Source of the DNA: Posidonia oceanica
Taxonomy: Eukaryota > Streptophyta > Magnoliopsida > Alismatales > Posidoniaceae
Direction of reading: 5' to 3'
Assembly: GCA_037176725.1 (NCBI GenBank)
Contig: JAZBRS010000044.1
Location: 4,464,001-4,528,000, forward strand
Length of the DNA stretch: 64,000 nucleotides
Of the stretch, positions 44,771 through 55,150 are shown piece by piece. The translations under genes and the position numbers were made by a program. The notes below the pieces were generated by a model. The model saw only the letters and a program-made list of their open reading frames with translations, did not search any database and was not told the DNA's origin. Position 1 is the first letter of the stretch; each line of letters opens with the position of its first letter.

Positions 44771-45080
44771 GTGAAATTTTCCAACGTGTGTTGTTTTCAC
44801 GAAAGCACCACATGAAAATTGCGTTGAAGGCACACCCAAGGATGGTAATTTTTTGTTCCAATATTTTTTGGTTAGACGAAATTTTACGTGTTGTTTTCTC
44901 CTCGGAAGTACTACCTGGAAATTGCATTGAAGGCACACCCAGGATGGTAACTTTTTGTTCTCATTTTTTTTTTTAGGCAAAATTTTTCAACATTTGCGAT
45001 TTTCGCGGAAGCACCGTATGGAAATTTCGTTGAAGGCACACTCAGGTACGGTAACTTTTTGTTCTCATATATTTTTGTTA
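44771..45080. repeat. Tandem array, three 103-bp units
   Basis: The phase marker TTGAAGGCACAC recurs at 44824, 44927 and 45030, within units reading AAATTTT...CGTGTTGTTTTC...GAAGCACC...TGGTAACTTTTTGTTC. It lies immediately after the 78-bp array and is unrelated in sequence. Confidence 0.9.
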
Positions 45081-45702
45081 TTTTTTTTAGATGTTTTTTA
45101 GATGGGTAGTCCATCATGCAATTATTTTTGTTGAACTCTTATTATATGCTTGTGTTTGATGGACGAGACTTGTACGGATTCGTTTATCATCAGAAAGTAA
45201 TTTTTTTATTCGTAGAAGGAGGAGGGTAGTAGGTACGTATTTGATTCTTTTTTTTTAACTTATTTTAATGTAGTATGATTCCTATGGTGAGTTTACCGAT
45301 GTAAACTTTAATTGTGTGGCAGATTGAAAGAATTATACACTATTACATACATGTTTGTGATCGTTAGCAAGATTTTGTTATTCGTTTTGATTGTAATTTT
45401 TATTGGTTTTTCTCACGTACGAAATTGTTTGATGGTTGTTTTAATTTCATAAGTGTTTTAATTTAATGGCGTAATTACCAATTACAGTTTCTATGTTATG
45501 AAACTCGTTTATCTTTTAGAAGTAGTATTGATCATGCTATGTTATTGTTATTGGTTTATGTTACTGTAACTAAGTTTATGATTTATATTTGATGTCTTAA
45601 TGCACAAATTCTGCTATTATTATTGAAATTATTGTAGAAATCGTTTTTTTGTTTTCAGATTGTACTTTATTATTGTTAAGGATAGAAATTGAAGAATGAA
45701 CA
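45081..45702. other. Leader upstream of the FAR1/MULE relic
   Basis: AT-rich, no coding sense. It probably holds the promoter or 5' untranslated part of the transposase relic. Confidence 0.4.
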
Positions 45703-48372
45703 TTGGGGATTATTGTAGCAGATGATGGTATAGGTGATAGAAGTATTATTGCTGACAAACTATATGTTGGTCAAATATTCGATAGTCTTGATGATGCGAA
45801 GTCATTTTATATGTATTGTGGTGGTAAAGTGGACTTTTCTGTTTGTTCTTTTTCGACCAAGCATCGAATGGATAAAAGCACGCAACAAAGGAAGTGTTCA
45901 TAGCAATTGCTTATTTGCTCTAGAGAAGGTTTCTCAAGACAAGATAAGGTTGAAAATCAAGATGACTTGCATCATAAACATAACAAGCGAATTTCTCTCA
46001 CATGTGTTGGTTGCAATGCAAAATTGAAGATGAAAGCTGATGTTAATTGGGTCAATTGGCATGTTGTCGGGTTTGTAAAGGAACATAATCATCAACTTAT
46101 AAGTCCTTCAAATTTGCATTATCTTCCAGTTAATAAAAGTATGTCTGTCTCCAAAAAGTTAAAGCTTGAATCTATGTATGCTGCGAATATTAGTACTTCT
46201 CAACAGATTCAGATTATGAGTCAACAATATGGTAGCTATGCTAAGATGGGATGTACTGAAAGAGATGTATGGAATTTCAAGCAAGAGTATCGGGAAGATA
46301 CGAAGGACTATGATGCCCAATTTCTTGTTGATCATTTTGAATTAGAAAAGTCTGTTGATGAAGGTTTTTTATGCCATTGAGAAGGATGATCAAGGTCGTT
46401 TAAAGTATTTCTTTTGGTCAGATGCAATCTCAAGACAAGATTTTGACCTTTTTGGAGAAGCAGTTACATTTGACACAATATACCGGACTAATTGCTACAA
46501 ACTAGTATTTGCTATGTTTTGTGGAGTTAATCATCATTGGAAAACTGTTACGTTTGCCGGTGCTTTTATTTCCAATGAGGATACATCAACATTTATATGG
46601 TTGTTTGAAAAATTCATCGAATGCATGGGACGTGCTCCTCTAGCAATTATTACAGATCAAGATCTTGTAATCACTGCTGCAATAGCTGAGGCTTTTACCC
46701 AATACTGTACATAGGTTTTATGCATGGCATATAATGTACAAAATATCGGACAAACTTGGTAGGATTGCAACAAAATTCGAGGTAATAGAACAGTTCAACA
46801 AAGTTGTATATGAATCTGAATTTGAAAAGATTTTGAAGATAGTTGGAGGCAGTGGGTTGAGAATCACAAATTGATGAAGAAAAATTGGTTAATATCAATT
46901 TCTAACATAAGACATTAATGGGTGCCAGCTTATATTGTTAATACATTTTTTTACGGGCATGACTTCAACCCAAAAAGTGAGAGTATGAATGCATTTGTAT
47001 CGCATCACACATCTTTGTTGGAGTTTATAATTCGTTATGAGGATTGTTTAAGGAAACAAAGTGAAATTGAAAACATTTGTGATTATGAATCAAGACACAA
47101 GAGTACGAAGATGGAAAGTGGTGTTGCAACGGAGAAACAAGTCCATGAGTTGTATATGAGGAGATTATTTTATTCTTTTCAATCTGAATTGGAATTTTTT
47201 TTCTTATTCAACGTGTGTCCCTCTCAAGAGAAGGATCCTAATGCCAAGGTAACTATTTAATTTATTATAGGTTAACATTACCTTTACACTGTTTTAATGT
47301 ATTTTTACTTACATTTTTATTTATCCCACAATTACATTAATTTTTTCAGTTGACATTTGAGTATTAGTTTTACCGAAATGAATATTGAAACCATTACTAC
47401 TCAACGAAATTTTGTCTAACGTATTGTTATTTTTTTACAATTCAATTATTCGTTGATTAATTATTTGTCCAATTGTATGTCTACGGTATGGACACATTCA
47501 TTATTTCCAGAAAGGGTTATGACAACAATTGTAAATTGATTATGTCTAAAACGGATCGTTCGAAGTCAAAGTGCAGTTGTTGTATGTTTCAATTTAATTG
47601 TTACCCTTGTAGACATCTCCTTGCATTCCTTATTTACTTCAAAATTTATATATAATCAGATCACTTTCTTTTGAAAAGATGGTTCAAATCATGCAAGGAT
47701 ATTATGAGACAAGGCATATACACAAACAAACCGTGCAACTATAATGTAGATACAATGCAATTGGCCAATCAAATTTCTACTCGTGTGAAGCATGGCAAAG
47801 AGTTTTTTGAGTTTGCAAAAGAACACATGAAGTGGATTATTGATGAGATGGATAAGATACAAGACAAGCAAGTTATTGTAGCAAAGGATGTAGATGATGA
47901 TATGGAAGGAAGAATGAGATGGATAAGATGTAAGGCAAGCAAGTTATTGTAGTAGAGGATGTAGATGATGATATGGAATGAAGAATTTCAAAACGTCGAT
48001 CAATCACTCGTTCTTCTTGTAAAATGTTCAAGCCTTCCACACAGCTTACTATATTGCCTCCTTCAATTGCAAAGACTAAAGGAAGTGGTAGAGGGGGTAG
48101 ACCAAAGGGTGGTGGGATGCCACGGATTAAGTCTAACAAAGAGAAACGTGCTAAGGGAAGACAATGTAAAACTTGTAGGGAAAATAATTCGTATCATGAT
48201 TCTAGGAATTGCCCATTGAAATTGAAGGAAAATTTTGAAGATAATTACAGGTATATTTCGATTAATTATGTCCTATTTTGGTATTTATTTTTTAATCAAA
48301 CTTTGATACTTTTTTTTTGTTGTTTTAGTGATGAAAAAGAAGATTCTAGTGCGAGTGGTGGTGTTTTTTAGC
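45703..48372 (+). pseudogene. FAR1-type MULE transposase, nearly full length but broken
   Basis: Domains in order: FAR1 zinc-binding domain (GQIFDSLDDAKSFYMYCGGK, then in shifted frame RISLTCVGCNAKLKMKADVN, WHVVGFVKEHNHQLISPSN); linker SQQYGSYAKMGCTERDVWNF; MULE transposase domain (YFFWSDAISRQDFDLFGEAV, TFDTIYRTNCYKLVFAMFCG, ITDQDLVITAAIAE, then shifted RFYAWHIMYKISDKLGRI); NPKSESMNAFVSHHTSLLEF; a SWIM zinc finger (CSCCMFQFNCYPCRHLLAFL, 47569-47630); and a C-terminal zinc knuckle region (GRQCKTCRENNSYHDSRNCP). The DDE-type aspartates lie in FDTIYRT and ITDQD. Frameshifts near 45900, 46365, 46710 and 46900 and missing acceptors show decay. FAR1/FHY3 transcription factors share this layout; zinc-knuckle tail and neighbours favour a transposon. 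Confidence 0.85.
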
Positions 48373-48714
48373 GAAGTATTAGTGTCGCATAATATAACGC
48401 TTCTTTCGTTTGTACTTTTGTCTTTCAGATAATAGACCTTTTTTAAAAGACTCTAAGTATCATATAGTATAATTTTAGATTTCTATTTATCTTTGGAGTG
48501 TTAAGCGTAATTATATTATGATAATGTGAACTTTGTGGTAATTCTAAAATATGTTGATTTGTTTTAGTGTATGATTCTTATAATTAGATTTTGTTGTTAA
48601 TGCAAATGTAAAAGTTTTTTTTTTTTTTTTGAGATGTATACATATTCATATACGATCAACTTATCACAAAAAAGTTACAAACATTTTTAGTTATAGTAAA
48701 ATGTAAAACTTAAT
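48373..48714. other. Spacer between the transposase and protease relics
   Basis: AT-rich convergent 3' region; a 17-base T run at 48616-48632; no gene. Confidence 0.5.
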
Positions 48715-49060
48715 ACAGATCTCGTTAACGTATTATGTTAACACAATACATATTACGTTAAGCAATACACAGGTCAACAAAAACTTCAACAATAAACCTG
48801 TTTCGTTTACATATCATGCTAGCACAATACATATTACGTTCTGCAATACACAGGTCCACAAGAACTTCAACAATAAACCTGTTTCGTTTACGTATCATGC
48901 TAACACAATACATATTACGTACTGTAATAAATAGGTTTACCAAAACTTCATTAAACCTGTTTCATTAACGTATTATGCTAACACAATACATATTAAGTTC
49001 TACAATACACAGGTCCACAAAAACGTTCGACAATAAACTTGTTTCGTTTATGCGTCATGA
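48715..49060. repeat. Tandem array, four units of about 81 bp
   Basis: The phase marker CACAATACATATTA recurs at 48742, 48823, 48904 and 48982. Each unit contains GCAATACACAGGTC and AATAAACCTGTTTCGTTTA. The array sits between the 3' ends of the two convergent genes. Confidence 0.92.
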
Positions 49061-49409
49061 TAAAAGAATAATTGAAATACATAGACGTATAGCCGACAAA
49101 CAGGTATAATTGTTCTTACAAGTAGTTTGAAGACATATCAAATATATTGAATTTGTATATCAACATAACATGTCATATAGTATCACATAATAGATATTCA
49201 AACCTTCTTCAAAATGCATTAGAGAATATTGTATTCAATAGAATAGTGTATCAACAGAAAACAACAGAAACATACACTTCATAGTAACCAACACATTATG
49301 TAATGTTCACAGGATCTAAAATTCAAGTCATACAAGACAATATATTATGTTTTTCACCATGTTCAGATTCATGCACATCAGAAATGGACATATGTTAAAG
49401 GATCATAGT
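49061..49409. other. 3' flank of the Ulp1-like gene, nothing recognised
   Basis: AT-rich, no coding frame; likely the 3' untranslated side of the minus-strand gene. Confidence 0.45.
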
Positions 49410-51316
49410 CTAGACAATAGTACCACATTCTTCACATTTTGGGACATCTGAAATTTTCAAATTGTCATAAGTTTCTATCTTTGCATGATTTAAAATTGAT
49501 GCTATGATTTGTCCTCTAAACATTTGCATATCTAAATGTTGGAATTTGATTCTGTTGTCATAAGCTATTTGTTTAATAGCCTTCATCACGAATACTCCAC
49601 ATTTTATTGATTCGAGATGCTGTTGTGGGAAAGATTTGACATCAATGGTAGACCAAAGATGCATGTTTGGTATCAGATCAGCAAAGAACATCTCAAGCCA
49701 ATCACTCTACATTAAAACAAGGTAAAGCAAACATGTTAGGAACTATTTTAGGAGTATAATTCCCAATTTTCAAAAAAAAAAAATCATAATATGTGTGTTT
49801 CTTGTATCTTACCCATCTGGCCACTTCATCGTCTGATGTAAACACGTAGGGAATTGTAATCCCTAAACTCTTGATTCTCAAAGTTCACTTCCATGAGATG
49901 CCAATGCCTAAGATTATTTACTGGGATTAAAATCTTCCTACAAAACTTTAGATTGTTTACAACCTCTTTCATCAATGGTTGTATCTTTCTCAAATTGGAT
50001 GCATTTTGCAATCGATCATCTGAGATGTGACTTTGTATATATTGTTGCACATATGTAGTTGTGTTATATGCATATTTGTTGATTTAGTTGTAAGTGTAAT
50101 AAAGTTTGTATTGTGATGAGAGGATTACTGATGCTAATGTGTTCATGAAGTACACACCAGTCACACCTGATAGTGACACAATGTGCTTTATGATCTCTAT
50201 GTATACCTCAATTACCTGTAAGAAGATATCTTTCATTAATCATTGGGAAAATCAATGTTGAAAAAAATATTAGTTTGTTTGATTTTATACTAACCATTCC
50301 ATGAATAGGTGCATTGTAAAGTAGACCTTTTAGATTTTCAACTGAGCATACCTTGTCGTTCACTTTGAACCCATTCTTGGACCTACAATGTTTCAAATAA
50401 GTTATCTGTTAAGTCGGGTTTGATATGCCTATTATTGTAACAACTTTAATAAATGGTATGTTAATGTAACAGAATATTGCATGAAAAAAGTTATAGTAGT
50501 ACACAAACGATTGTTTTTTATATTTACAGTGTCTTGTAGTTTTTAAAAAATCTATCAATCAAAGAGTAATCTTCACTACTGATGTCACCAGCTAATCTTC
50601 TCCTCCTTATTTCAGTCTGGACAAGATTCATTGTGGACTTAATCAAACAACATTTTTTTAGATAATAATTGATATATATGGTAACAATGAAATAGTAAGG
50701 ACATTACCTTGGCTGATGTTGATGTAGATGGCTGACCTCAATTCTGTGTCTTTATTGTCTGATTTCTACTTTTCATCTTTATCATCTTAACCATTGAAGG
50801 AGTGGGATTTTTGTCATATCTGACAACGTCTTCAGTTTTATTTGATGCAAAAGGTACTATTGCAAATCTTCTTACAAGTGGTATGTTGTCAAAATCATCT
50901 TCAATTTCTTATTCATGTTTGGCATCAATTTTAACATCTTCCTCTACATCTTTGAATAGTTTAATGGATTCATCAACTCTACATCTTCCTCTGTGTTCAT
51001 TATTCCCTTCAGTATGTATATCTCCCCCTATGTTAATGTTATATGTACAGTTTCTCATTCCATTATTGTCTTCCAGCTTTCTAAGTCTATCATCCATTTT
51101 TATTGTCCAATCATGTATCTCTTTTGTCAACTCCTCATTTCTGTTCTTCAACATCTCTATTTGCTGACTCCTATCAATCTTTACAGTTGTTGACTCAGAC
51201 TCTTTACATTTGTACTCCATTTCCTTTCTCAAAAAACTAATTTCTTCCTGTAGTTCTTTTATAACTCCCATATGACTACAAGTGCTTGTTGTTGTTCCCC
51301 TTCTTCTCTGCAACAT
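49410..51316 (-). pseudogene. Ulp1-like cysteine protease of transposon type
   Basis: Read on the minus strand from 51316: a coiled-coil rich N-terminal part (IKELQEEISFLRKEMEYKCK, EMLKNRNEELTKEIHDW), one stop, then DDFDNIPLVRRFAIVPFASN. Next comes NLVQTEIRRRRLAGDISSED near 50590, RSKNGFKVNDKVCSVENLKG (50390-50330), VIEVYIEIIKHIVSLSG with YFMNTLASVIL (50215-50100), and then the catalytic part: KILIPVNNLRHWHLMEVNF with FRDYNSL (49960-49850). The last exon has FPQQHLESIKCGVFVMKAIK (49650-49580) and a tail ending CEECGTIV. His (RHWHL), Asp (FRDYNS), Gln (FPQQ) and Cys (KCGVF) of the C48 peptidase are present. Ulp1 proteases cleave SUMO-like modifiers. Exon borders look plausible (GTAAT/AG), so this could be only lightly damaged; two internal stops are visible. 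Confidence 0.75.
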
Positions 51317-52299
51317 TTACACATCAAAAAACAGAAACTATTATCGGCATAGTATTATGCATAATAATGTTATTATGTAACAGTAACATTTTAGAAGGAA
51401 TTATTACAATAATATAAAAGCAATTTTAGTAATAGTGTGACTATAACCGAATGAGTTGAACTATTACTATTTCTGTTACTATTACTGAATCTGTAACTAT
51501 TAGTGAGCTACTGTTACTATTACTGAATTCTTTCTTCAGTAATAGTGTTACTAAAACAATAATATAATTAAAATAGATTTCAAATATCAAAATGAATTTA
51601 ATTGGTACCTCCTTCTTCTTGCCTCTCCTTATTTCGAAGAAAGCAAACTCATTCTCGCTTAGTATAATAGTAAGATAGTAAGATAGTAAGATATAGTGCA
51701 TATATAGACTGAGATCTATTTACACTAGCCCCTCAAAATTTGTAGGGACTATACTCGCAACAACTATACCCATTACTTTTTGAATTACAAAGTCCTTATG
51801 TTGATCTCCCTTTTTCATTTTGAGAAACAATAATAAAATTACACTAATACATATGGAAACACATTACTACTAAAGAGTATTGGTGAGGATAGTATTAAGA
51901 TAATTAGTTAGATAGCAGTTAGATAATTAGTTATTTTATCTTGCTTTTTAGTTGTAGGGTTAGTTCTATATTTTATTTGAATTTGAAATTGGGTATCCTA
52001 TATAAGGGAACCTGATGAAAACATAATTCATATATATTTTATTCCTCATATTTATCGATTGTTGTATATAAATAATGCTACTCTAGGTGTTTCGTGTAAA
52101 TTGTATAAAAACCTAGAACCTAGAAAGAGTTATGAAAAAGGAGGAGAAAAGAATAAATATACAAAAGAATTCAAATTAGAATTTAAATTCAGAAGATATT
52201 TGAAGTAGAAAAGGAATGGATTTTGTAACATGCATTTGAATTTGCGTCAAGAATTCAAATTCATATTTTCATATTTGATTGAGCGTTAAAGGAGGATAA
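51317..52299. other. Spacer; possible LTR remnant
   Basis: 51440-51560 is a run of GTTACTATTACTGAAT-like words. 51880-52070 contains TCCTATATAAGGGAACCT between AT-rich arms, as in short copia LTR promoters, but no TG...CA ends or target duplication could be fixed. Confidence 0.3.
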
Positions 52300-53350
52300 T
52301 CAACAACAGGACCAATAGATTAGTGGGATTCGGCAAATCTAGACGCCCGTTTAAGAGATATTCAAATCTAAATGTTGTTTGGGCGCCTTCTAGGGGCCTG
52401 TTTCGTAGATATTATGCTGTGGAAAAAGCTCAATCAACAGGAATGTTGGAACCTTAAAATTTTTGTAATTAAAATTTGAATCTGTTACCAGATTTGTTTC
52501 CGATGTGAGAGATGCCTTTGTAAGTCTATAAAATGACTATTGTTTGGAGATCTAGATCTGATTCATTCCTCCTCTTGAGTTTGCACTCCGAAGTTGGCTT
52601 TTTTCTTCCTTTTGTGCAAAGCTTCAAGAGATTTTTCTATTGTAATCTCAGGTTTCATCAATAAAAATTCATTTTCTCTTCAATTATGTCTTGTATTTTA
52701 ATTTCTATCTTTAATTCTTTATTTTCTATTATTTCCATGTGCAACTAAATTCTAGATCTAGGATTTAGATGAAGTTCATGTAAATTTCAGATATTGTGAT
52801 TAAATCTCTCTCTTTCTTCTCATATTTTAATGTCATAATTATTTAGGCTAGATGTATATTATATAAATCTTTGTTATATCAATAAACTTTGATAGATTAA
52901 TATTGATTACATCTTTTTAGTCTATGCTTAGGGAAGAATAATTGGAGATCATGTGTATAATTTTAGATCTAATGTATATCATCTGATTTAGTTTAATTTG
53001 TGTGTTTTTATTGATTACTTAATATTCTATAGTGCATTGCATATAGATTATATTTGTTAGGATAAAAGCCATTGAATTAAATTATTTAGATCAAGAAGAG
53101 AGATAGTTTCATCATGTATCTTTTACTTACATGAATGGATTCGAAAACCCTAGTTCTCTAATATTTGGAATTTTGTCTTTATTTTAAATCAATTATTCTT
53201 GAATCATATCCATTTATTCTATTACTTTTCCTTGAATATCTGACAATTAATATTTTTTTTATTACTTTATTCTTTGTGGGATCGACCTGTACTTGCAAAC
53301 ATACTACAAAGTACGTCATGTACTTACGGTATATTAAAATTGACAATAGA
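52300..53350 (+). repeat. LTR-like repeat, copy B (plus orientation)
   Basis: The same family as 41505-42500 but inverted. Shared landmarks: GGGCGCC near 52382, TCTATAAAATGAC near 52530, CAATAAAAATTCATTTTC (52660), TTTTTAGTCTATGCTTAGGG (52914), and the end TGTGGGATCGACCTGTACTTGC (53276-53297) followed by TACTACAAAGTACGTC and ACTTACGG. The latter resemble the 3' borders of plant gypsy-type LTRs. No internal retrotransposon genes are attached. Confidence 0.6.
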
Positions 53351-53684
53351 ACCAACCTCCTATTATCAAATAATTTTTATTATGATTTGAAATTATTGAT
53401 ATTCTTGAGTAGAGATTGGAGTCTCTCTCTTTTACGAATCTAGTTGATTTTTTTGAAGATTGGATCTTAGTCCATCTTCATTATCTTAGATTGGATTGTA
53501 GTTCGATTCTTGCTTGTTATCTCAATCCAAGTATAGTCCTTATGTTGATCGCTATTCACATCACTTTGATAGATCTACTTCTCTTGACTCCACTTATAGT
53601 ATTATATTTATTTGTGACTTGACCGTTGTACTTTTAGATTGAATTCTCATCCTAAATAAAAACGTTACACTTTGATGGCTCGAT
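53351..53684. other. Intergenic, no feature recognised
   Basis: AT-rich; short frames without motifs. Confidence 0.5.
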
Positions 53685-53865
53685 GTCTACGAATTTCAAC
53701 AATTTAGTACCTAACTTTGAAAATGTAGGAGGATAGCTTTGTCATAAATTTATATCCTTAGTGCCGTAGAGGCTTTTTTTGAAGCACAGAGATAACTCTA
53801 CGGTAGTAAAATGTTCATTTTCAAAGTCAAGTACCAAATTGTTAAAACTTGAAAATGTTAAGGTA
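53685..53865. mobile_element. Fold-back MITE-like palindrome
   Basis: The left arm CAATTTAGTACCTAACTTTG and right arm CAAAGTCAAGTACCAAATTG are inverse complements with few mismatches, and inner words TGCCGTAGAG and CTCTACGGTA also pair. The whole stretch can fold into one long imperfect hairpin. No target duplication identified. Confidence 0.65.
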
Positions 53866-54407
53866 CCAAACTATAATTTTGAAAGAATAATTATGAGATA
53901 ATACTACATCGACAAATATTAATAATTTGGAAGGCACGTACCCAAAGAATCACTAAATCGGTCCTTATTGTTTATTCATTTTTCAATAAAGTGTGGCTCA
54001 AATCTCCGTCTCAAAACAAAGACTACACAAGGCAACAAACAATACAATCAGGAGCAATAAAATTGAGCAATTGTACCCAACAATCTGCACCATACAGATT
54101 TACACTTATCCTCTTGAATTGAAACAAAATTAAGATTTGTCTCATGTTTACTTCTTCTTCTTCGTTCTAATTTCCCAAAACAATAGAAACATCCTTCGAG
54201 AATGAAAACACTAATTTTTGTCCGTTCGAATTTGATGCGAGGCAGTCAACCCAAAAAAGAGAATTAAAAACATCCAGCTACTATATAAGAAGTGTAGGGG
54301 CTTACATATGATGCATTTGTCACATGCACGAGAGAAATTTAGTCATACATCTTCTGTGATGAACATATGAACCTCAATAATTGGAGGTCGAGTCACTAGA
54401 AAGGATC
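53866..54407. other. 3' flank of the cysteine-rich gene, nothing recognised
   Basis: AT-rich, no coding frame or terminal repeats seen. Confidence 0.5.
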
Positions 54408-54842
54408 TCAACCCTTGATGGAGACTCTTCCGAACCCTAGCTGCCCCGCTTGGTAGAGCTCCAACCATATTTTCTCTGCTTCAAATCCTGTGCACGGATT
54501 GCCATCACCACCACCACAATCACTACCATCATCGATTTTTAATCTAGGCTCGGCATCTTCCCATTCTTGGACCAAGTAACTCTCCTTCCTCTCTTCCAAG
54601 CAAACCCTACATCTCTTCCTTCTTGTCAACAATCTAAAACACCTCCTTCCAACCACCCACGGGGCCTTCAGGAAGGTGAGGAAGAGGAGGCTCACCACGG
54701 CACACGGGCAACAGCACAAGGCAACGCAATCGGCCACCGCGATCGCCGAGCACGACCGACAAGACTTGCTGGTGCATTCCACCAAGTCGCCGGAGTCCTC
54801 CACCGCCGCCGAGAACCTACGGCATTTCCGCGATGCGTCCAT
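54408..54842 (-). CDS. Small cysteine-rich plant protein (At3g11690-like), unknown function
   Basis: Single-exon gene of 144 residues. The N-terminal part has DLVECTSKSCRSC, then a hydrophobic, cysteine-rich segment ADCVALCCCPCAVVSLLFLT (residues about 37-56) that probably sits in or on a membrane. APWVVGRRCFRLLTRRKRC follows, then an acidic, glycine-rich middle (DDGSDCGGGDG). The conserved C-terminal FEAEKIWLELYQAGQLGFGR ends the protein. This layout is that of a plant-specific family of uncharacterised proteins; the CCCPC motif may be acylated, which is inference. Start: the first Met, in the same context as relatives (MDAS..C.RF). No break is seen. GC content is high against AT-rich flanks. 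Upstream sequence from about 54890 is a repeat shared with 18000-18280. Confidence 0.85.
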   Translation of the reverse strand: MDASRKCRRFSAAVEDSGDLVECTSKSCRSCSAIAVADCVALCCCPCAVVSLLFLTFLKAPWVVGRRCFRLLTRRKRCRVCLEERKESYLVQEWEDAEPRLKIDDGSDCGGGDGNPCTGFEAEKIWLELYQAGQLGFGRVSIKG

Positions 54843-54868
54843 CGATCACTGCAAAGCGATGATGAGCT

Positions 54869-54877
54869 CTATATATG
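54869..54877 (-). promoter_or_regulatory. TATA-like motif close to the cysteine-rich gene start
   Basis: The plus strand CTATATATG gives CATATATAG on the minus strand, only about 27 bases before the ATG. This is too close for a normal leader, so it may be a chance match or mark an extremely short leader. Confidence 0.25.
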
Positions 54878-54889
54878 AGGAAACTTGGA

Positions 54890-55150
54890 TATTATATGTA
54901 GATGGATATGTACTGTAGGAGAGGTGTAGAAGAAGACTGCGGATATATAACTCAGATATGGAGAATTAATAGGAAAGCATGCATTGAAGCAGTGGGTGCT
55001 GGCTCATATATATTGCACTGATTGTTTTTCCCACTTGGTAAAATTTCTAATTATCTACTACTGAACAGGAATAGCATGACATCTAAACATGGCTACCACT
55101 CTGGCTTTGCAAGTTTTCCTAAACATGCATGCGTGTAAATATGGGATACA
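54890..55150. repeat. Segment also found at 18000-18280
   Basis: Shares ATGGATATGTACTGTAGGAG-like, GCATGCATTGAAGCAGTGG, TTGTTTTTCCCA, ACATCTAAACATGGCTACCA and TTGCAAGTTTTCC words with the other copy in order and orientation. It occupies the upstream region of the gene at 54408-54842. No poly(A) here. Confidence 0.75.

Noticed and set aside
44717..45117. Repeated minus-strand frames with AFNAIF / ENKKLP wording
   Set aside because: Translations of the 103-bp tandem array, not proteins.
48758..48943. Minus-strand repeat protein of about 27-residue units
   Set aside because: Translation of the 81-bp minisatellite.
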